From positions 3,224,001 to 3,288,000 of the forward strand of contig NZ_CP163525.1 in NCBI RefSeq assembly GCF_041080655.1: a stretch of DNA of 64,000 nucleotides, written 5' to 3'. The DNA comes from Streptomyces sp. CG4 (GTDB lineage Bacteria > Actinomycetota > Actinomycetes > Streptomycetales > Streptomycetaceae). The notes beneath the pieces were generated by a model. It did no database searches. It had not been told where the DNA came from and saw only the letters and a program-made list of their open reading frames with translations. Position numbers and translations under genes: made by a program. Below, piece after piece: positions 37,579 to 46,362 of this stretch; position 1 is the stretch's first letter; every line of letters starts with the position of its first letter.

Positions 37579-39158
37579 TCCTCCGCCGCACCGTGCTCGC
37601 CACCACGCCTGCCCTCGCCACCGTCACCGCCGTCACCGCCCTGAGCGCCTCCGCCAGTGCGGGGCCCCACACCGGCACGAGCCGGCGCCGCGCTGCCCCG
37701 CTGCGCCTCGCGTCCGCCGGCGACCAGCTCACCGCCCTGCGCGAGGGCAAGATCACAAGTCGTGACCTGCTGGAACAGCACCTGGAACACATCGAGCGAG
37801 CGAACCCCGAGCTGAACGCCGTCATCACGCTCGACCTGGAAGGTGCCCGAGCGGCCGCCGACAAGGCCGACCGGCACCTCGCCGAGACCGGGAACGTACT
37901 CGGCCCGCTCCACGGCCTGCCGATGACGGTGAAGGACGCCCTCGAGGTCGAGGGCATGCGCACCACATGCGGGACGCCCAGCCTCTCGGGCCATGTCCCC
38001 GACAGCGACGCCGACGCGGTCGCCCTCCTGCGCGCCGCCGGCGCCGTCATCATCGGCCACACCAACGTCCCGACCATGTGCCAGGACATCCAGACGTCGA
38101 ACCCGATCTTCGGCAGGACCCTGAACCCCTTCGACTCCGAGAAGACCGCCGGCGGCTCCTCCGGCGGCCCGGCCGCCGCGGTCGCCGCGGGCTTCACCAG
38201 CCTGGAGGTCGGCTCCGACCTCGCCGGCTCGCTGCGCCTGCCGGCCGCGTACTGCGGTGTCTACGCGCTGCGGACCTCGCGCGGAGCCAGCCCGATCGTG
38301 CCCACCCGCGGTCACATCCCCCGCCTGCCCGGCTGGGCCACCAGCAGCGACATGATCACGCTCGGCCCGATCGCCCGGACCGTCGAGGACCTCGGTCTCC
38401 TCCTCGACGTCATCGCCGCGCCCGCCCCCGCCGACCGCGGCGGATGGAAGATCGACCTGCCGACCCCGGCCAAGACCGAGCTGGGCGACTACCGCGTCGG
38501 CATCTGGGCGGACGACGCGTACTGCCGCATCGACGCCGACAGCCGCGCACTCCTCGCCCAGGTCGCCGAGCTCGTCAGGGGACTGGGTGCCACTGTTGAC
38601 GACTCCACCAAGCCCGTCGACTTCGCCGAGAGCGACAAGCTGTTCCAGCGCCTCATGTACGCCACCGCCTCGGCCACCGCCACCGACACCGCGTTCGCAG
38701 CCGACGTCGCGGCTGCCGAGAAGATCACCGCCGACGACCCCAGCGGGTTCTTCCTCCGATCCCGCACCATGCGTCACCGCGACTGGTGCGTAGCCGACGA
38801 AGCACGGCAGAAGCTGCGCGGCGCCTGGGACGCCTACTTCACGGACCACGACATCCTGATCACCCCCGCCACGCCGACTGCCGCCGTCCCCGACCAGAGC
38901 AGCACTCCCCTCCCGCAGCGGTACATCACGGTTGACGGCACGAAGCGCCCGTTCTTCGACCAGACCAGCTGGCTCAACCTGGCCAGCCCGGTCGGACTGC
39001 CGGCCATCGTCCTGCCCGCCGGCACGACCAGCGACGGGCTCCCGCTCGCCGTCCAGATCATCGGCCCCTACCTCGCCGACCGCACAGTTCTCCATGCGGC
39101 CAAGCAGCTCGCACAGCGGCTCCCCGAGCCGGCTCAGCCGTCCGTGTTCTCGACGTAG
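37575..39158 (+). CDS. Amidase-signature enzyme, probably exported
   Basis: A 527-aa amidase with the Ser-cisSer-Lys triad: K120 (MTVKDAL), S195 in GGSSGG and S219 (LAGSLRLPAAYCG); spacing fits the family. The first 30 residues look like a signal peptide with a twin-arginine start (ILRRTVLATTP) and an ASASA cleavage site, so the enzyme is probably secreted. It hydrolyses amide bonds; the substrate is not evident. The GTG start is preceded by AGGAG and overlaps the MAB_1171c stop, and a much longer in-frame reading upstream is a shadow. It occupies the same slot as the P450 in the second module. Confidence 0.88.
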   Translation: MILRRTVLATTPALATVTAVTALSASASAGPHTGTSRRRAAPLRLASAGDQLTALREGKITSRDLLEQHLEHIERANPELNAVITLDLEGARAAADKADRHLAETGNVLGPLHGLPMTVKDALEVEGMRTTCGTPSLSGHVPDSDADAVALLRAAGAVIIGHTNVPTMCQDIQTSNPIFGRTLNPFDSEKTAGGSSGGPAAAVAAGFTSLEVGSDLAGSLRLPAAYCGVYALRTSRGASPIVPTRGHIPRLPGWATSSDMITLGPIARTVEDLGLLLDVIAAPAPADRGGWKIDLPTPAKTELGDYRVGIWADDAYCRIDADSRALLAQVAELVRGLGATVDDSTKPVDFAESDKLFQRLMYATASATATDTAFAADVAAAEKITADDPSGFFLRSRTMRHRDWCVADEARQKLRGAWDAYFTDHDILITPATPTAAVPDQSSTPLPQRYITVDGTKRPFFDQTSWLNLASPVGLPAIVLPAGTTSDGLPLAVQIIGPYLADRTVLHAAKQLAQRLPEPAQPSVFST

Positions 39159-39439
39159 CCGAATCTGCAGCTCGCTTCGCGGAGTTCCGGGCCGGGTCGG
39201 TCCGGAACGTCCGTGAGCCCGGGAAGTCGGTCACCCAGCGTCGCCGCCCTGACCATGGTCGTCAGACTCGTAGAGTCCGCGCGGGAGCGGTGAGCGGTGG
39301 CGGGCCGTGAACGTACGTGCTGACCCACCTGGCCCGTAATGCCGACGGCGGCCGGAACCTGCTGGTCTGGGCCCGGACCGGAGTGGAGACGCCGGAGTAT
39401 CCGAGTCCGGCCGCCCGGGACGAGCAGGGTTCCTGACCA

Positions 39440-39760
39440 TTGCTCACGGCGATGCCCTCCCGGGCCAGATCGGTTCACCCGATACGGCACATCGCGGCGT
39501 TCGCCGCGATGATGAAGAAACTCGACGGCCGTCTGCTGCCTCGCTGGATGAAGGCGGCCCAGGGCAGCGAGCTGCCACCCCTGCGCGGTTTCGCCCGCAA
39601 CCTCAGCAAGGACCTCGACACCGTCACCGCCGGCCTCACCCAGCCCTACTCCAGCGTCATGGTCGAGGGCCACGTGAACCGGGTGAAATACCTCAAACGT
39701 CAAGGGTATGGACGGGCCAACTTCGATCTCCTGCGGCGCCGCATTCTGCTCACACCGTGA
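39440..39760 (+). pseudogene. ISL3-family transposase, C-terminal remnant
   Basis: About 106 codons ending in SSVMVEGHVNRVKYLKRQGY followed by GRANFDLLRRRILL, the conserved C terminus of ISL3-type DDE transposases. The rest of the transposase (about 400 aa) is gone. Nearby sequence from 39236 may be more debris of the same element. Confidence 0.75.
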
Positions 39761-40167
39761 ACCGATCACGCACGGTCATCCCGAAATGTTGATCAGAGCC
39801 AATTGCGACGTCCGCCCACAAGCCGTCTCACCGACAGCCAAGGCAGCGCTGCCGCCCTCCGTCGCATAGACAGTAGGCGCCGCGAGCAGGACGGCCGGAG
39901 CTATGACGGCCGTCGCGGCAGCGAGAGCCAGAGCAGAGAGCGGCGAAGCTCCATGCGAACCTCAGGGGCGTGAGTGGCCGAAAGTGTAGGCAGAGACGAC
40001 CCGCAACGGCCGGAATGGGTCGTCCCAAATTCAACGACGCTTATGTGGCCTGAATCACGCTGACGTGGCGTATAGCGCTGGCCATCTGGATCCTGCCTGC
40101 TTCCGGCTCCGGCGGAGCAGACCGGTGAGCGGCCGAGAGGCCAGTGCCCGGACGGTCCCGTGACATG
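39761..40167. other. Intergenic region after the transposase remnant
   Basis: About 400 bases downstream of the bacteriocin operon (which ends at 40168 on the minus strand). No gene or clear terminator hairpin is seen. Confidence 0.45.
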
Positions 40168-40929
40168 TCATGTGAGTTTGGTCGTGCGGGTGAAGTGCCA
40201 GAGGCTTCCGGAGAGAAGCAGAGCGCACCATACAGCGGCGGACAGGGCAGCCGGTGCCCAGTGCGGATCGGAGGCGAGTCGAGTGAGGGAGGAGCCCGGC
40301 AGCCAGCCGGACACGGTCCAGCCCCGCGCCGCGGCGACGGCGGTGAGGACGGACTCGGCCACCAGGACCCACGTGAAGATGACACTGAGTGCGGCCCCGG
40401 CGCTGCGCATCAGCAGACCAGCCGCGGCGCCGTAGACCGTTGCGGCGATCAAAGCCGCCAGCACCCGCAGGGTGACGGAAACGCAGCAGCTCCACGCCGC
40501 GCCGGTTGCCCAGGCCGAGGTGTCCAGATGGCGAACGCCGGCAGCGATCCAGGCCGTTGTCCCAGTGGCCAGGCAGGTGGTCAATGCCACGAGGATGGCG
40601 AGCATGGCCAGCCCGGCGACCTTGCCCAGCAGCAGTGCGGGACGGGCGGGCACCCGGATGAGCAAGTTGCGCCATGTGCCGTAGCGGTATTCGTTGGTGA
40701 CGGAGGTCGCCGCCACCGCCATGAGGATCAGGCAGATGACGGACGTGGCCGTCTGCAATGGTTTCAGTGGCCCACCGTTGCCTGCTGTCCCAACGTGGGT
40801 GAGGGCGACCATCGTCGCCGCCGCGACGGCAGCCACTGCCCCCGTACCGGTGAGCAGAGGCACCAGTACGCGGGGGCGAAGGGTCTTCACGCGTTCGCTG
40901 CGGTAGGCGTGCACGAGGGCGTTCAGCAC
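40168..40929 (-). CDS. ABC-2-type permease, last gene of the circular bacteriocin operon
   Basis: A 253-aa membrane protein with about six hydrophobic segments (VLVPLLTGTGAVAAVAAATM, LLLGKVAGLAMLAILVAL, VTLRVLAALIAATVYGAAA and others) and the ABC-2 signature region EYRYGTWRNLLIR. The GTG start lies inside the end of the ATPase gene (7-base overlap). It should form an exporter with the upstream ATPase, giving secretion of or immunity to the bacteriocin. Confidence 0.85.
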   Translation of the reverse strand: MLNALVHAYRSERVKTLRPRVLVPLLTGTGAVAAVAAATMVALTHVGTAGNGGPLKPLQTATSVICLILMAVAATSVTNEYRYGTWRNLLIRVPARPALLLGKVAGLAMLAILVALTTCLATGTTAWIAAGVRHLDTSAWATGAAWSCCVSVTLRVLAALIAATVYGAAAGLLMRSAGAALSVIFTWVLVAESVLTAVAAARGWTVSGWLPGSSLTRLASDPHWAPAALSAAVWCALLLSGSLWHFTRTTKLT

Positions 40930-41888
40930 TGCGGTTCCTGACCGAGGACGGAGAAGAAGGCTTCTTCGAGCGTGGGGCGACGCACCGCGAGGTGGGCCAG
41001 GGTGATGCCATGGGCCGCCGCGACGCGGTTCAGATCTCCGGCCTGTTCCGGAACTGTGTCGACCAGCAGGCGGTCCTCGTGCCGTCGGACGCCGTGGCCC
41101 GCCGCTTCGAAGGCGTCGATGAGGGGCGCCAGTTGCTCTGCACGTTCCGGCGCCACTTCGACGAAGGCCTGCTGGCAGGCGGCGAGTGCCTCCCGGTCTC
41201 CTTGGAACAGCGTGGTGCCCTGGTGAAGGAAGACGAAGTGGTCGCAGAGGGCGTCGAGTTCGTTGAGCTGGTGGCTGGAGATCAGCACCGTGGTCCCGTC
41301 GGACGTCAGACCGTGCAGCAGTGCACGCAGTTGCGCGGTGCCGACCGGATCGAGGCCGTTGGTCGGTTCGTCCAGGACCAGCAGGCGCGGCTCGGTCAGG
41401 AGGGCCGCGGCGATGCCGAGCCGTTGCCGCATGCCGAGCGAGTAGGTGGCCACCTGGCGGTCTGCCTGCTCTTCCATGCCGGTGAGGGCCAGGGCTCGGT
41501 GAATGCTGTCGCCGCCGACGCCTGCGAGCTCGGCCAGAACTCTCAGGTTGGTACGGCCGGTGAGACGGGGGTAGAGCGCAGGCTGCTCGATGAGAGCGCC
41601 CACCGCCGGCAGGTACCGGGCGGGGTGGGTGAGGGGAACGCCCAGCACGGTGCCCGCCCCCGTGTCGGGGCGGTCCAGCCCGAGCAGGATGCGCATCGTG
41701 GTGGTCTTGCCGGAGCCGTTGGGACCGATCAGAGCGGTGAGCGATCCAGCAGGCACCGTGAGGTCGAGGTGACGCAGGGCGGTGCGGCCGGGATACGACC
41801 GGCGCAGACCCGTGACATGTATGGCGGGGTCGGCTTGAGGAGTCAGCGGGGAGAGCGCAGTACGGGATCTCGGGACGGTCGAGGTCAT
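40923..41888 (-). CDS. ABC transporter ATP-binding protein (second in operon)
   Basis: A 321-aa ATPase: Walker A IGPNGSGKTTT, signature YSLGMRQRLGIAAAL, Walker B LLVLDEPTNGLDP, and H-loop ISSHQLNEL. A C-terminal extension of about 80 residues follows, as in drug/bacteriocin immunity ABC-2 ATPases. The ATG overlaps the preceding ATPase stop (ATGA). It is the likely partner of the permease at 40168-40929. Confidence 0.92.
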   Translation of the reverse strand: MTSTVPRSRTALSPLTPQADPAIHVTGLRRSYPGRTALRHLDLTVPAGSLTALIGPNGSGKTTTMRILLGLDRPDTGAGTVLGVPLTHPARYLPAVGALIEQPALYPRLTGRTNLRVLAELAGVGGDSIHRALALTGMEEQADRQVATYSLGMRQRLGIAAALLTEPRLLVLDEPTNGLDPVGTAQLRALLHGLTSDGTTVLISSHQLNELDALCDHFVFLHQGTTLFQGDREALAACQQAFVEVAPERAEQLAPLIDAFEAAGHGVRRHEDRLLVDTVPEQAGDLNRVAAAHGITLAHLAVRRPTLEEAFFSVLGQEPQC

Positions 41889-42607
41889 CAGGTGGCCTCC
41901 GCGTGGGTCGGCTCGGCGCGGGTGAGTGCGCCGGTGGGATCCAGACGTCGCAGGGCGGCGGTGACGGTCTCGTCCGCCAGGCGCACGTCGTGCAGGATGC
42001 GGCCCCGCTGGAGAACCAGGAGGCGGTCGGCGAGGTCGTCGGCCCAGGCCAGGTCGTGGGTGCACAGGACGATGGTTCTGCGCTGGGCGTGCCAGTCCCG
42101 CACGGTCGCGCGCAGGGCGCTGACGGCCGTGGCGTCGAGGGCGTTGGTCGGTTCGTCCATGAGGACGAGGGCGGGGTCGTGGAGGGTGGCGGCGACGAGT
42201 CCGAGTTGCTTGCGCATGCCCAGGGACAGTTCGCGGACCAGTGCGTCGTGGCGGTCCGACAGCACTGTGTCTTCCAGTCGCTCCAGAGCGGCCCGCAGGG
42301 AGGTGCCGTGCAGTCGGCAGACGAACGACAGCTGTTCCCGGACCGTGAGGTAGTCGTACAGGGGTGGCTCGGCCTGTACGAAACCACGGACGGTCCGGGC
42401 GGCGAGATCGGTCGCGGCGTGACCGGCGACGCGTACCCGGCCGGTGCTGGGCTCGGCCAGCCCGGCCAGCAGCCTCAGCAGCGTCGTCTTGCCGGACCCG
42501 TTGCGGCCCACCAGGCAGACGAACTCGCCGTCGGCCGCGGTGAAGCACGCCTCGCTCAGGGCTGTGTGGTCGCCGAAGCGTACGGTGACGGATTCGACGT
42601 CGATCAC
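41888..42607 (-). CDS. ABC transporter ATP-binding protein (first in operon)
   Basis: A 239-aa ATPase with VGRNGSGKTTLL, LSLGMRKQLGLVAATL, LVLMDEPTNALD and CTHDLAWAD. The GTG start overlaps the stop of the large membrane protein (GTGA), so those two products probably form one transporter. Circular bacteriocin clusters generally carry at least one such ATPase for export or self-protection. Confidence 0.92.
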   Translation of the reverse strand: MIDVESVTVRFGDHTALSEACFTAADGEFVCLVGRNGSGKTTLLRLLAGLAEPSTGRVRVAGHAATDLAARTVRGFVQAEPPLYDYLTVREQLSFVCRLHGTSLRAALERLEDTVLSDRHDALVRELSLGMRKQLGLVAATLHDPALVLMDEPTNALDATAVSALRATVRDWHAQRRTIVLCTHDLAWADDLADRLLVLQRGRILHDVRLADETVTAALRRLDPTGALTRAEPTHAEAT

Positions 42608-44295
42608 GGTGTTGCCTTCCTGAAGTGCGGGTCACCGCGGGCCAGGACTCCCAGGCCCGCGCAGAGCACGAGCAGGGTGGCGAGGTCGGCCCCGGTGTCG
42701 ATGGCGAGCGCGCTGCCGCCCCGGGCTTCGGTCGCGGTGCGGAGCAGGGGGCCGAGCGCGGTGGGTGAGGCCAGCAGTGCGGCGAGTATGCCCTCGACGG
42801 TCTCGGCGACGCCCGAACGGCTGGCTCGCTCGTCGTCGAACCGTTCCGGCGGCGGTACCAGGAATGCCGTCGCCACGACCGCGCAGCTTCCGGCGAGCAG
42901 CGCGACCGGCAGCGCCAGAAACGTACTGGGGGCCATAGGGCCGCCCCCGGCGAGCAGCAGCCCGAGATAGGCAGGCGCCACCAGGAGCGCCGCCACCGCG
43001 GTGCAGGCAGCGACCTTGCCGACGAGGACGCGGCCGAAGGGGACCGGCGCCTGGCGCAGTACCTCGATGGACCTGTGTTCCGCCTCCACGCCCGCGACCT
43101 GGGCCACGACACCGGACACGGCGAGGTACATCGCGACCGCTGCCGCGGTGCCCCAGGTGTGGGCGGGCAGCGACCACGGGAGGTGGGCGCCGTAACGGAC
43201 CCGTATGCCGCAGCCGAGCGCGGTCAGGCCGAGTCCGAGCACGCACACACGGTAGAGGGGACCTGTCACCGCTGCGGAACGGCGCCGTGCGGACAACAGG
43301 TCCTTGGCGACAACAGCGGTGATGAGTCCCTTGGTGTGCAGAGGGCGGGACCTGATGCGTTCATCGGCCGCCGGTGACGCCGGACCGCGCGGGTGCAGGG
43401 CGCTGTGCCGTTCGGCGCGTCGCAACAGGTAGCGGGCCAGCACGCCCAGTACGGCGATCAAGGCCGACCAGGCCACCAGCATCCAGCCCAGGTGTCCGGG
43501 ACGGAACAGTTCGTCCCACAGACCGGGGCGGATGTCGGCGGCGATGCGCCGCAGGGAAGCGGACACCTCTTCCGGCCGGACGGATGAGGACGGGGCGATA
43601 CCTGCCAGAAGAGGGGAGACCAGGTAGCCGACAGCGAACCCCGCCGTCGCCGCGCCTGCGACCCTGCGGCCCGGTGAGCGCACTGCGCGGGACGTGGCCA
43701 GAGCCGCCGTCGCGCAGACGTGCAACAAGGCTCCCGTCAAGGCTGCGCCCGCCGCCGTCGCCAGGACGGTCGGCAGCAGGCGTGCACCGGCCTCGGACGC
43801 CGACAGCCACGGTACGGCGACCAGCACACCCGCCGTGAACACTGCACATGTCCCTGCGACTTGGGGCGCCCACAGGCGGGCCAGGAAGACCGCCCTGGGC
43901 GGGACGTGCCAGGCCAGCAGCATGCCGCGGTCGGGCGGTTCCAGCAGCTGCCGGGTCTCGGAAGGCCTGGCTGCCAGGACATGCGCGAACAGAATCGCCA
44001 GCACAGTGATCCAACAGAAACCGGCCACTGCAGGGCCGTCAGACTCGGCTGGCGGGAATGCCCGGCCCAAGGCCGTACTGATGCCCCAGATCAACGTGGC
44101 GACGATCAGCAGCCCGCCCGCGCCGACGACCAGCACGAAGGTCCGCAACGGGGCCGACAGGTCGCGGTACCCCGGAAGCCGGTTGCGTCGGCGCCGTAGA
44201 TCCACCTCAAGCACGGCCAGTCCGGCCCGCCACACATACCCCCGACCGGGCACCGACCGCCCGACCGGTGTTCCGACAAGTGTCTGTTGCTTCAT
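42604..44295 (-). CDS. Large polytopic membrane protein of the bacteriocin operon
   Basis: A 563-aa protein with a basic N terminus (LEVDLRRRRNRLPGYRD) and about 12 hydrophobic helices in two halves (for example FVLVVGAGGLLIVATLIWGI and LFVLVAPAYLGLLLA-like segments), separated by a polar loop around residues 290-330. It resembles bacterial ABC-2-like exporters without their own ATPase domain. The ATG is preceded by GGGGCTGAGGA. Translation is coupled to the ATPase downstream. Confidence 0.78.
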   Translation of the reverse strand: MKQQTLVGTPVGRSVPGRGYVWRAGLAVLEVDLRRRRNRLPGYRDLSAPLRTFVLVVGAGGLLIVATLIWGISTALGRAFPPAESDGPAVAGFCWITVLAILFAHVLAARPSETRQLLEPPDRGMLLAWHVPPRAVFLARLWAPQVAGTCAVFTAGVLVAVPWLSASEAGARLLPTVLATAAGAALTGALLHVCATAALATSRAVRSPGRRVAGAATAGFAVGYLVSPLLAGIAPSSSVRPEEVSASLRRIAADIRPGLWDELFRPGHLGWMLVAWSALIAVLGVLARYLLRRAERHSALHPRGPASPAADERIRSRPLHTKGLITAVVAKDLLSARRRSAAVTGPLYRVCVLGLGLTALGCGIRVRYGAHLPWSLPAHTWGTAAAVAMYLAVSGVVAQVAGVEAEHRSIEVLRQAPVPFGRVLVGKVAACTAVAALLVAPAYLGLLLAGGGPMAPSTFLALPVALLAGSCAVVATAFLVPPPERFDDERASRSGVAETVEGILAALLASPTALGPLLRTATEARGGSALAIDTGADLATLLVLCAGLGVLARGDPHFRKATP

Positions 44296-44312
44296 TCCTC
44301 AGCCCCGGTCGC

Positions 44313-44744
44313 TCAAGCGGGTCGACGCCACAGCAGGGCGACAGCGCTTGCCGCCACCACGCACGCGATGAAGGCCAGTGCCACGACGTCCAGTCCCTGC
44401 GCCGCCGGAAGCCGCCAGCCGGCCACTCCCAGGGGGACACACACGAGAGCCGAGAGCCCGAACAGCAGCCAGGTCCCGAACGACGCCAGCCCGACCAGAA
44501 TCGCGAGAACCACCAGCAGCACCGCGACCGCGAACCATCCCCAGTTCAGCAGGTCCTGTGTGCGCAGCACCCCGGCACGGGCATCGACAGAGATCTGCGG
44601 GGCCTGCTCGATCGCGGTCTTCGTGGCGTCCCGTGTCATCCGGTACCAGACACCGCGCACCACAGCCAGCACGGCGGCTGTCGCGGCCAGGCCACCCGCG
44701 AGAGCCATCGTGGAGCGCGGGTTCCGCTGGGGAGACGCCGACAT
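44313..44744 (-). CDS. Small membrane protein of the bacteriocin operon
   Basis: A 143-aa protein with about four hydrophobic segments (MALAGGLAATAAVLAVVRGV, LNWGWFAVAVLLVVLAILVG, LLFGLSALVCVPLGVAGW, LAFIACVVAASAVALLW). It has no family name I can give. Circular bacteriocin loci normally contain small hydrophobic immunity or maturation proteins; this is a candidate. RBS GAAAGGATT precedes the ATG. Confidence 0.75.
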   Translation of the reverse strand: MSASPQRNPRSTMALAGGLAATAAVLAVVRGVWYRMTRDATKTAIEQAPQISVDARAGVLRTQDLLNWGWFAVAVLLVVLAILVGLASFGTWLLFGLSALVCVPLGVAGWRLPAAQGLDVVALAFIACVVAASAVALLWRRPA

Positions 44745-44814
44745 GGGAATCCTTTCGAGGGAGAACCGCGTGAGGGAAAGAGGGGGATCGCGGAACGGCG
44801 GGCCGTCTGGCCTC

Positions 44815-45441
44815 TCAGGCGATCAGACAGGCAACCGTGAAGAAGCCGGTGGGCGCCAGAGCGCAGGCCATACTGCGCGGCCACGACAGCCGCGCGGAGT
44901 GCCGTACCGCCAGCGTGCAGACGCCGGCCAGCACCGCCAGAGACGGATCCGTTCCGCCCAGGACCGCCACGATGTGATCGGTGGACGGCAGGGAGAACAG
45001 CACCGAACCGAGCGTCACTACAAGGAGCTTGCCGAGGAGGAAGCCCGAGACGGAGAGCCCGAGGAAGGTCCGGTCGTCGGAGAAGGCACCTCGGCTTCCG
45101 GCGAGCCGGCATGCGGCCGCGCCGGCAGCACCGGCGATCAGCACGACGAACAGCATGCCGAGCGCGTTGAGCACCGAGCCGAAGACCCACGCCGAGGCGA
45201 TGCCGACTCTGGCCGTTGCGGCGTCGGCGTCCGGGACTCGCTGGACCACGCCGTCGCGGTACTGGCCGAGCAGGGTGAGGTTGGCCAGCGGCATCGTCAG
45301 CATGAGCAGAAGCGTGAGGAGCCGGAAGGTCCGGCGCGAGGTGGCCGAGGACCGGTTCGGTTCTGCGGCCGCATCCTCTTCCGGGGCCATGCCTGGCAGT
45401 GCGTCACTGTGCCGACTGGCCGGTGCCGGTTCGGAGTTCAC
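44815..45441 (-). CDS. Membrane protein of the bacteriocin operon
   Basis: A 208-aa protein with a polar N terminus of about 35 residues and five or so membrane helices (LLTLLLMLTMPLANLTLLG, LNALGMLFVVLIAGAAGAAA, GFLLGKLLVVTLGSVLF, a C-terminal hydrophobic end). I chose the GTG at 45441 because it overlaps the SpoIIM-like gene stop (GTGA); an ATG nine codons upstream is possible. The sequence is not recognisable beyond that; it probably takes part in maturation, export or immunity. Confidence 0.75.
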   Translation of the reverse strand: MNSEPAPASRHSDALPGMAPEEDAAAEPNRSSATSRRTFRLLTLLLMLTMPLANLTLLGQYRDGVVQRVPDADAATARVGIASAWVFGSVLNALGMLFVVLIAGAAGAAACRLAGSRGAFSDDRTFLGLSVSGFLLGKLLVVTLGSVLFSLPSTDHIVAVLGGTDPSLAVLAGVCTLAVRHSARLSWPRSMACALAPTGFFTVACLIA

Positions 45442-45968
45442 CTCGTACTCACCCACGTTTCCACGCAAGCGGCCACGACGAGCATGGCCAGAGACAGCCC
45501 GAGCAGGGCTGCCGCATCGACAAGACTTTCACTGATCCGGGCTCTACGACCGGCCAGCAGGGAGCGCACCAAGGTCGTCGCGGGGACCAGCCCGGCGGCT
45601 ATGGCCACACCGAACGCGGGCAGTTCCAGCACCGCATGGGGCAGCACCGTCCGCGCGAAGGGCCCAACGCCGAGGGCGTAGGCGTGCGCCATGAACAGAC
45701 CGCCACTGAGCCCGGCGAAGAGCGAGACCGCGACCGCGCCGAGTCCAAGGGTGACGACTCCGCTGAATGCCACAGCGGCAATTCTGCAGTTGTTCGTCAG
45801 AATGTCAGCGAACAATTCCACGCCAGGTTTTTTTGGCGCAACATGGACGGGCTGCGACTTCATATCGGCGAAGAGAATTCCGCACAGCAGACAGCCCAGC
45901 CACAGGACCTCACCACAGAGAAGGGTCAGTCGTTGGCGTCGCAGGATCGAAGCCATAAAGGCCGTCAC
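45438..45968 (-). CDS. SpoIIM/DUF95 membrane protein, circular bacteriocin maturation type
   Basis: A 176-aa membrane protein with five or so helices and the conserved DUF95/SpoIIM motif VLPHAVLELPAFGVAIAAGL. DUF95 proteins are a hallmark of circular bacteriocin clusters and are needed for production, probably in maturation or export. The GTG start follows GGGGAG and lies downstream of the hairpin at 46029-46052; a longer reading from 46064 would have to run through that hairpin and gives poor protein sequence. First gene after the precursor. Confidence 0.85.
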   Translation of the reverse strand: MTAFMASILRRQRLTLLCGEVLWLGCLLCGILFADMKSQPVHVAPKKPGVELFADILTNNCRIAAVAFSGVVTLGLGAVAVSLFAGLSGGLFMAHAYALGVGPFARTVLPHAVLELPAFGVAIAAGLVPATTLVRSLLAGRRARISESLVDAAALLGLSLAMLVVAACVETWVSTR

Positions 45969-46028
45969 GGCACTCCCCGTATTTCTCGGATGCGCACCAG
46001 GTTTCCCAGGCTGCGTGACTCGGAGAGC

Positions 46029-46052
46029 GCGGCCCCGGAGCGCCGGGGCCGC
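46029..46052 (-). terminator. Hairpin between bacteriocin precursor and maturation genes
   Basis: A perfect 10-bp GC-rich stem (GCGGCCCCGG/CCGGGGCCGC) with a 4-base loop, placed 26 bases after the precursor stop. No T run follows. As in many bacteriocin operons it may act as a partial terminator or mRNA stabiliser, giving more precursor than machinery. Confidence 0.65.
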
Positions 46053-46077
46053 ACCACGGTTCACCTGTTCACTGAGA

Positions 46078-46362
46078 TCAGGCGATGACGACCTTCTTGC
46101 CGCCGTTCGCGATGGCCTTCTTCAACATCCACAGACCGAGGCCGCCGGCAGCAGTGACGCCGCCCAGCACGGACAGCGCGGTGGCGACGTCCGTGCCGGC
46201 CTCGATGGCATCGAACACGCGGTTCGCCGTCACGGTCGAGAGGCCGAAGTAGCTGCCCAGGGCGTCCGGAACGGACAGCGCCAGGGTGAAGGGCGCGGCG
46301 AGACCGGCGACGGCGGCACCGGCCGCGGCCAGGCGCTTCTTGGAGGTGGCAACAGCAGACAT
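46078..46362 (-). CDS. Circular bacteriocin precursor (AS-48/uberolysin-like)
   Basis: A 94-aa peptide with a leader of about 30-35 residues and a core of about 60. The core FGLSTVTANRVFDAIEAG, then SVLGGVTAAGGL, then GGKKVVIA, follows enterocin AS-48 position by position (FGIPAAV..VLNVVEAG, SILTAVGSGGL, KGKRAVIAW). As in that family it is helical, hydrophobic and ends with a Lys-rich stretch and a hydrophobic residue. The core would be cleaved and joined head to tail; leader cleavage before L35 (giving 60 residues ending in A94) is my guess. The ATG follows GGAGAATAC; an ORF starting 31 codons upstream has no site. The following DUF95, membrane and ABC genes support the call. Bacteriocins of this class permeabilise target membranes. 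Confidence 0.82.
   Translation of the reverse strand: MSAVATSKKRLAAAGAAVAGLAAPFTLALSVPDALGSYFGLSTVTANRVFDAIEAGTDVATALSVLGGVTAAGGLGLWMLKKAIANGGKKVVIA

Noticed and set aside
36000..39158. Single 1052-aa protein including the amidase
   Set aside because: Only the last 527 codons are amidase. The upstream part is the shadow of the protease and MAB_1171c genes, and a GTG with AGGAG at 37575 gives the proper start.
40168..42387. 739-aa fusion protein on the minus strand
   Set aside because: The upstream half is an out-of-frame reading of the two ATPase genes; the real permease starts at the GTG at 40929.
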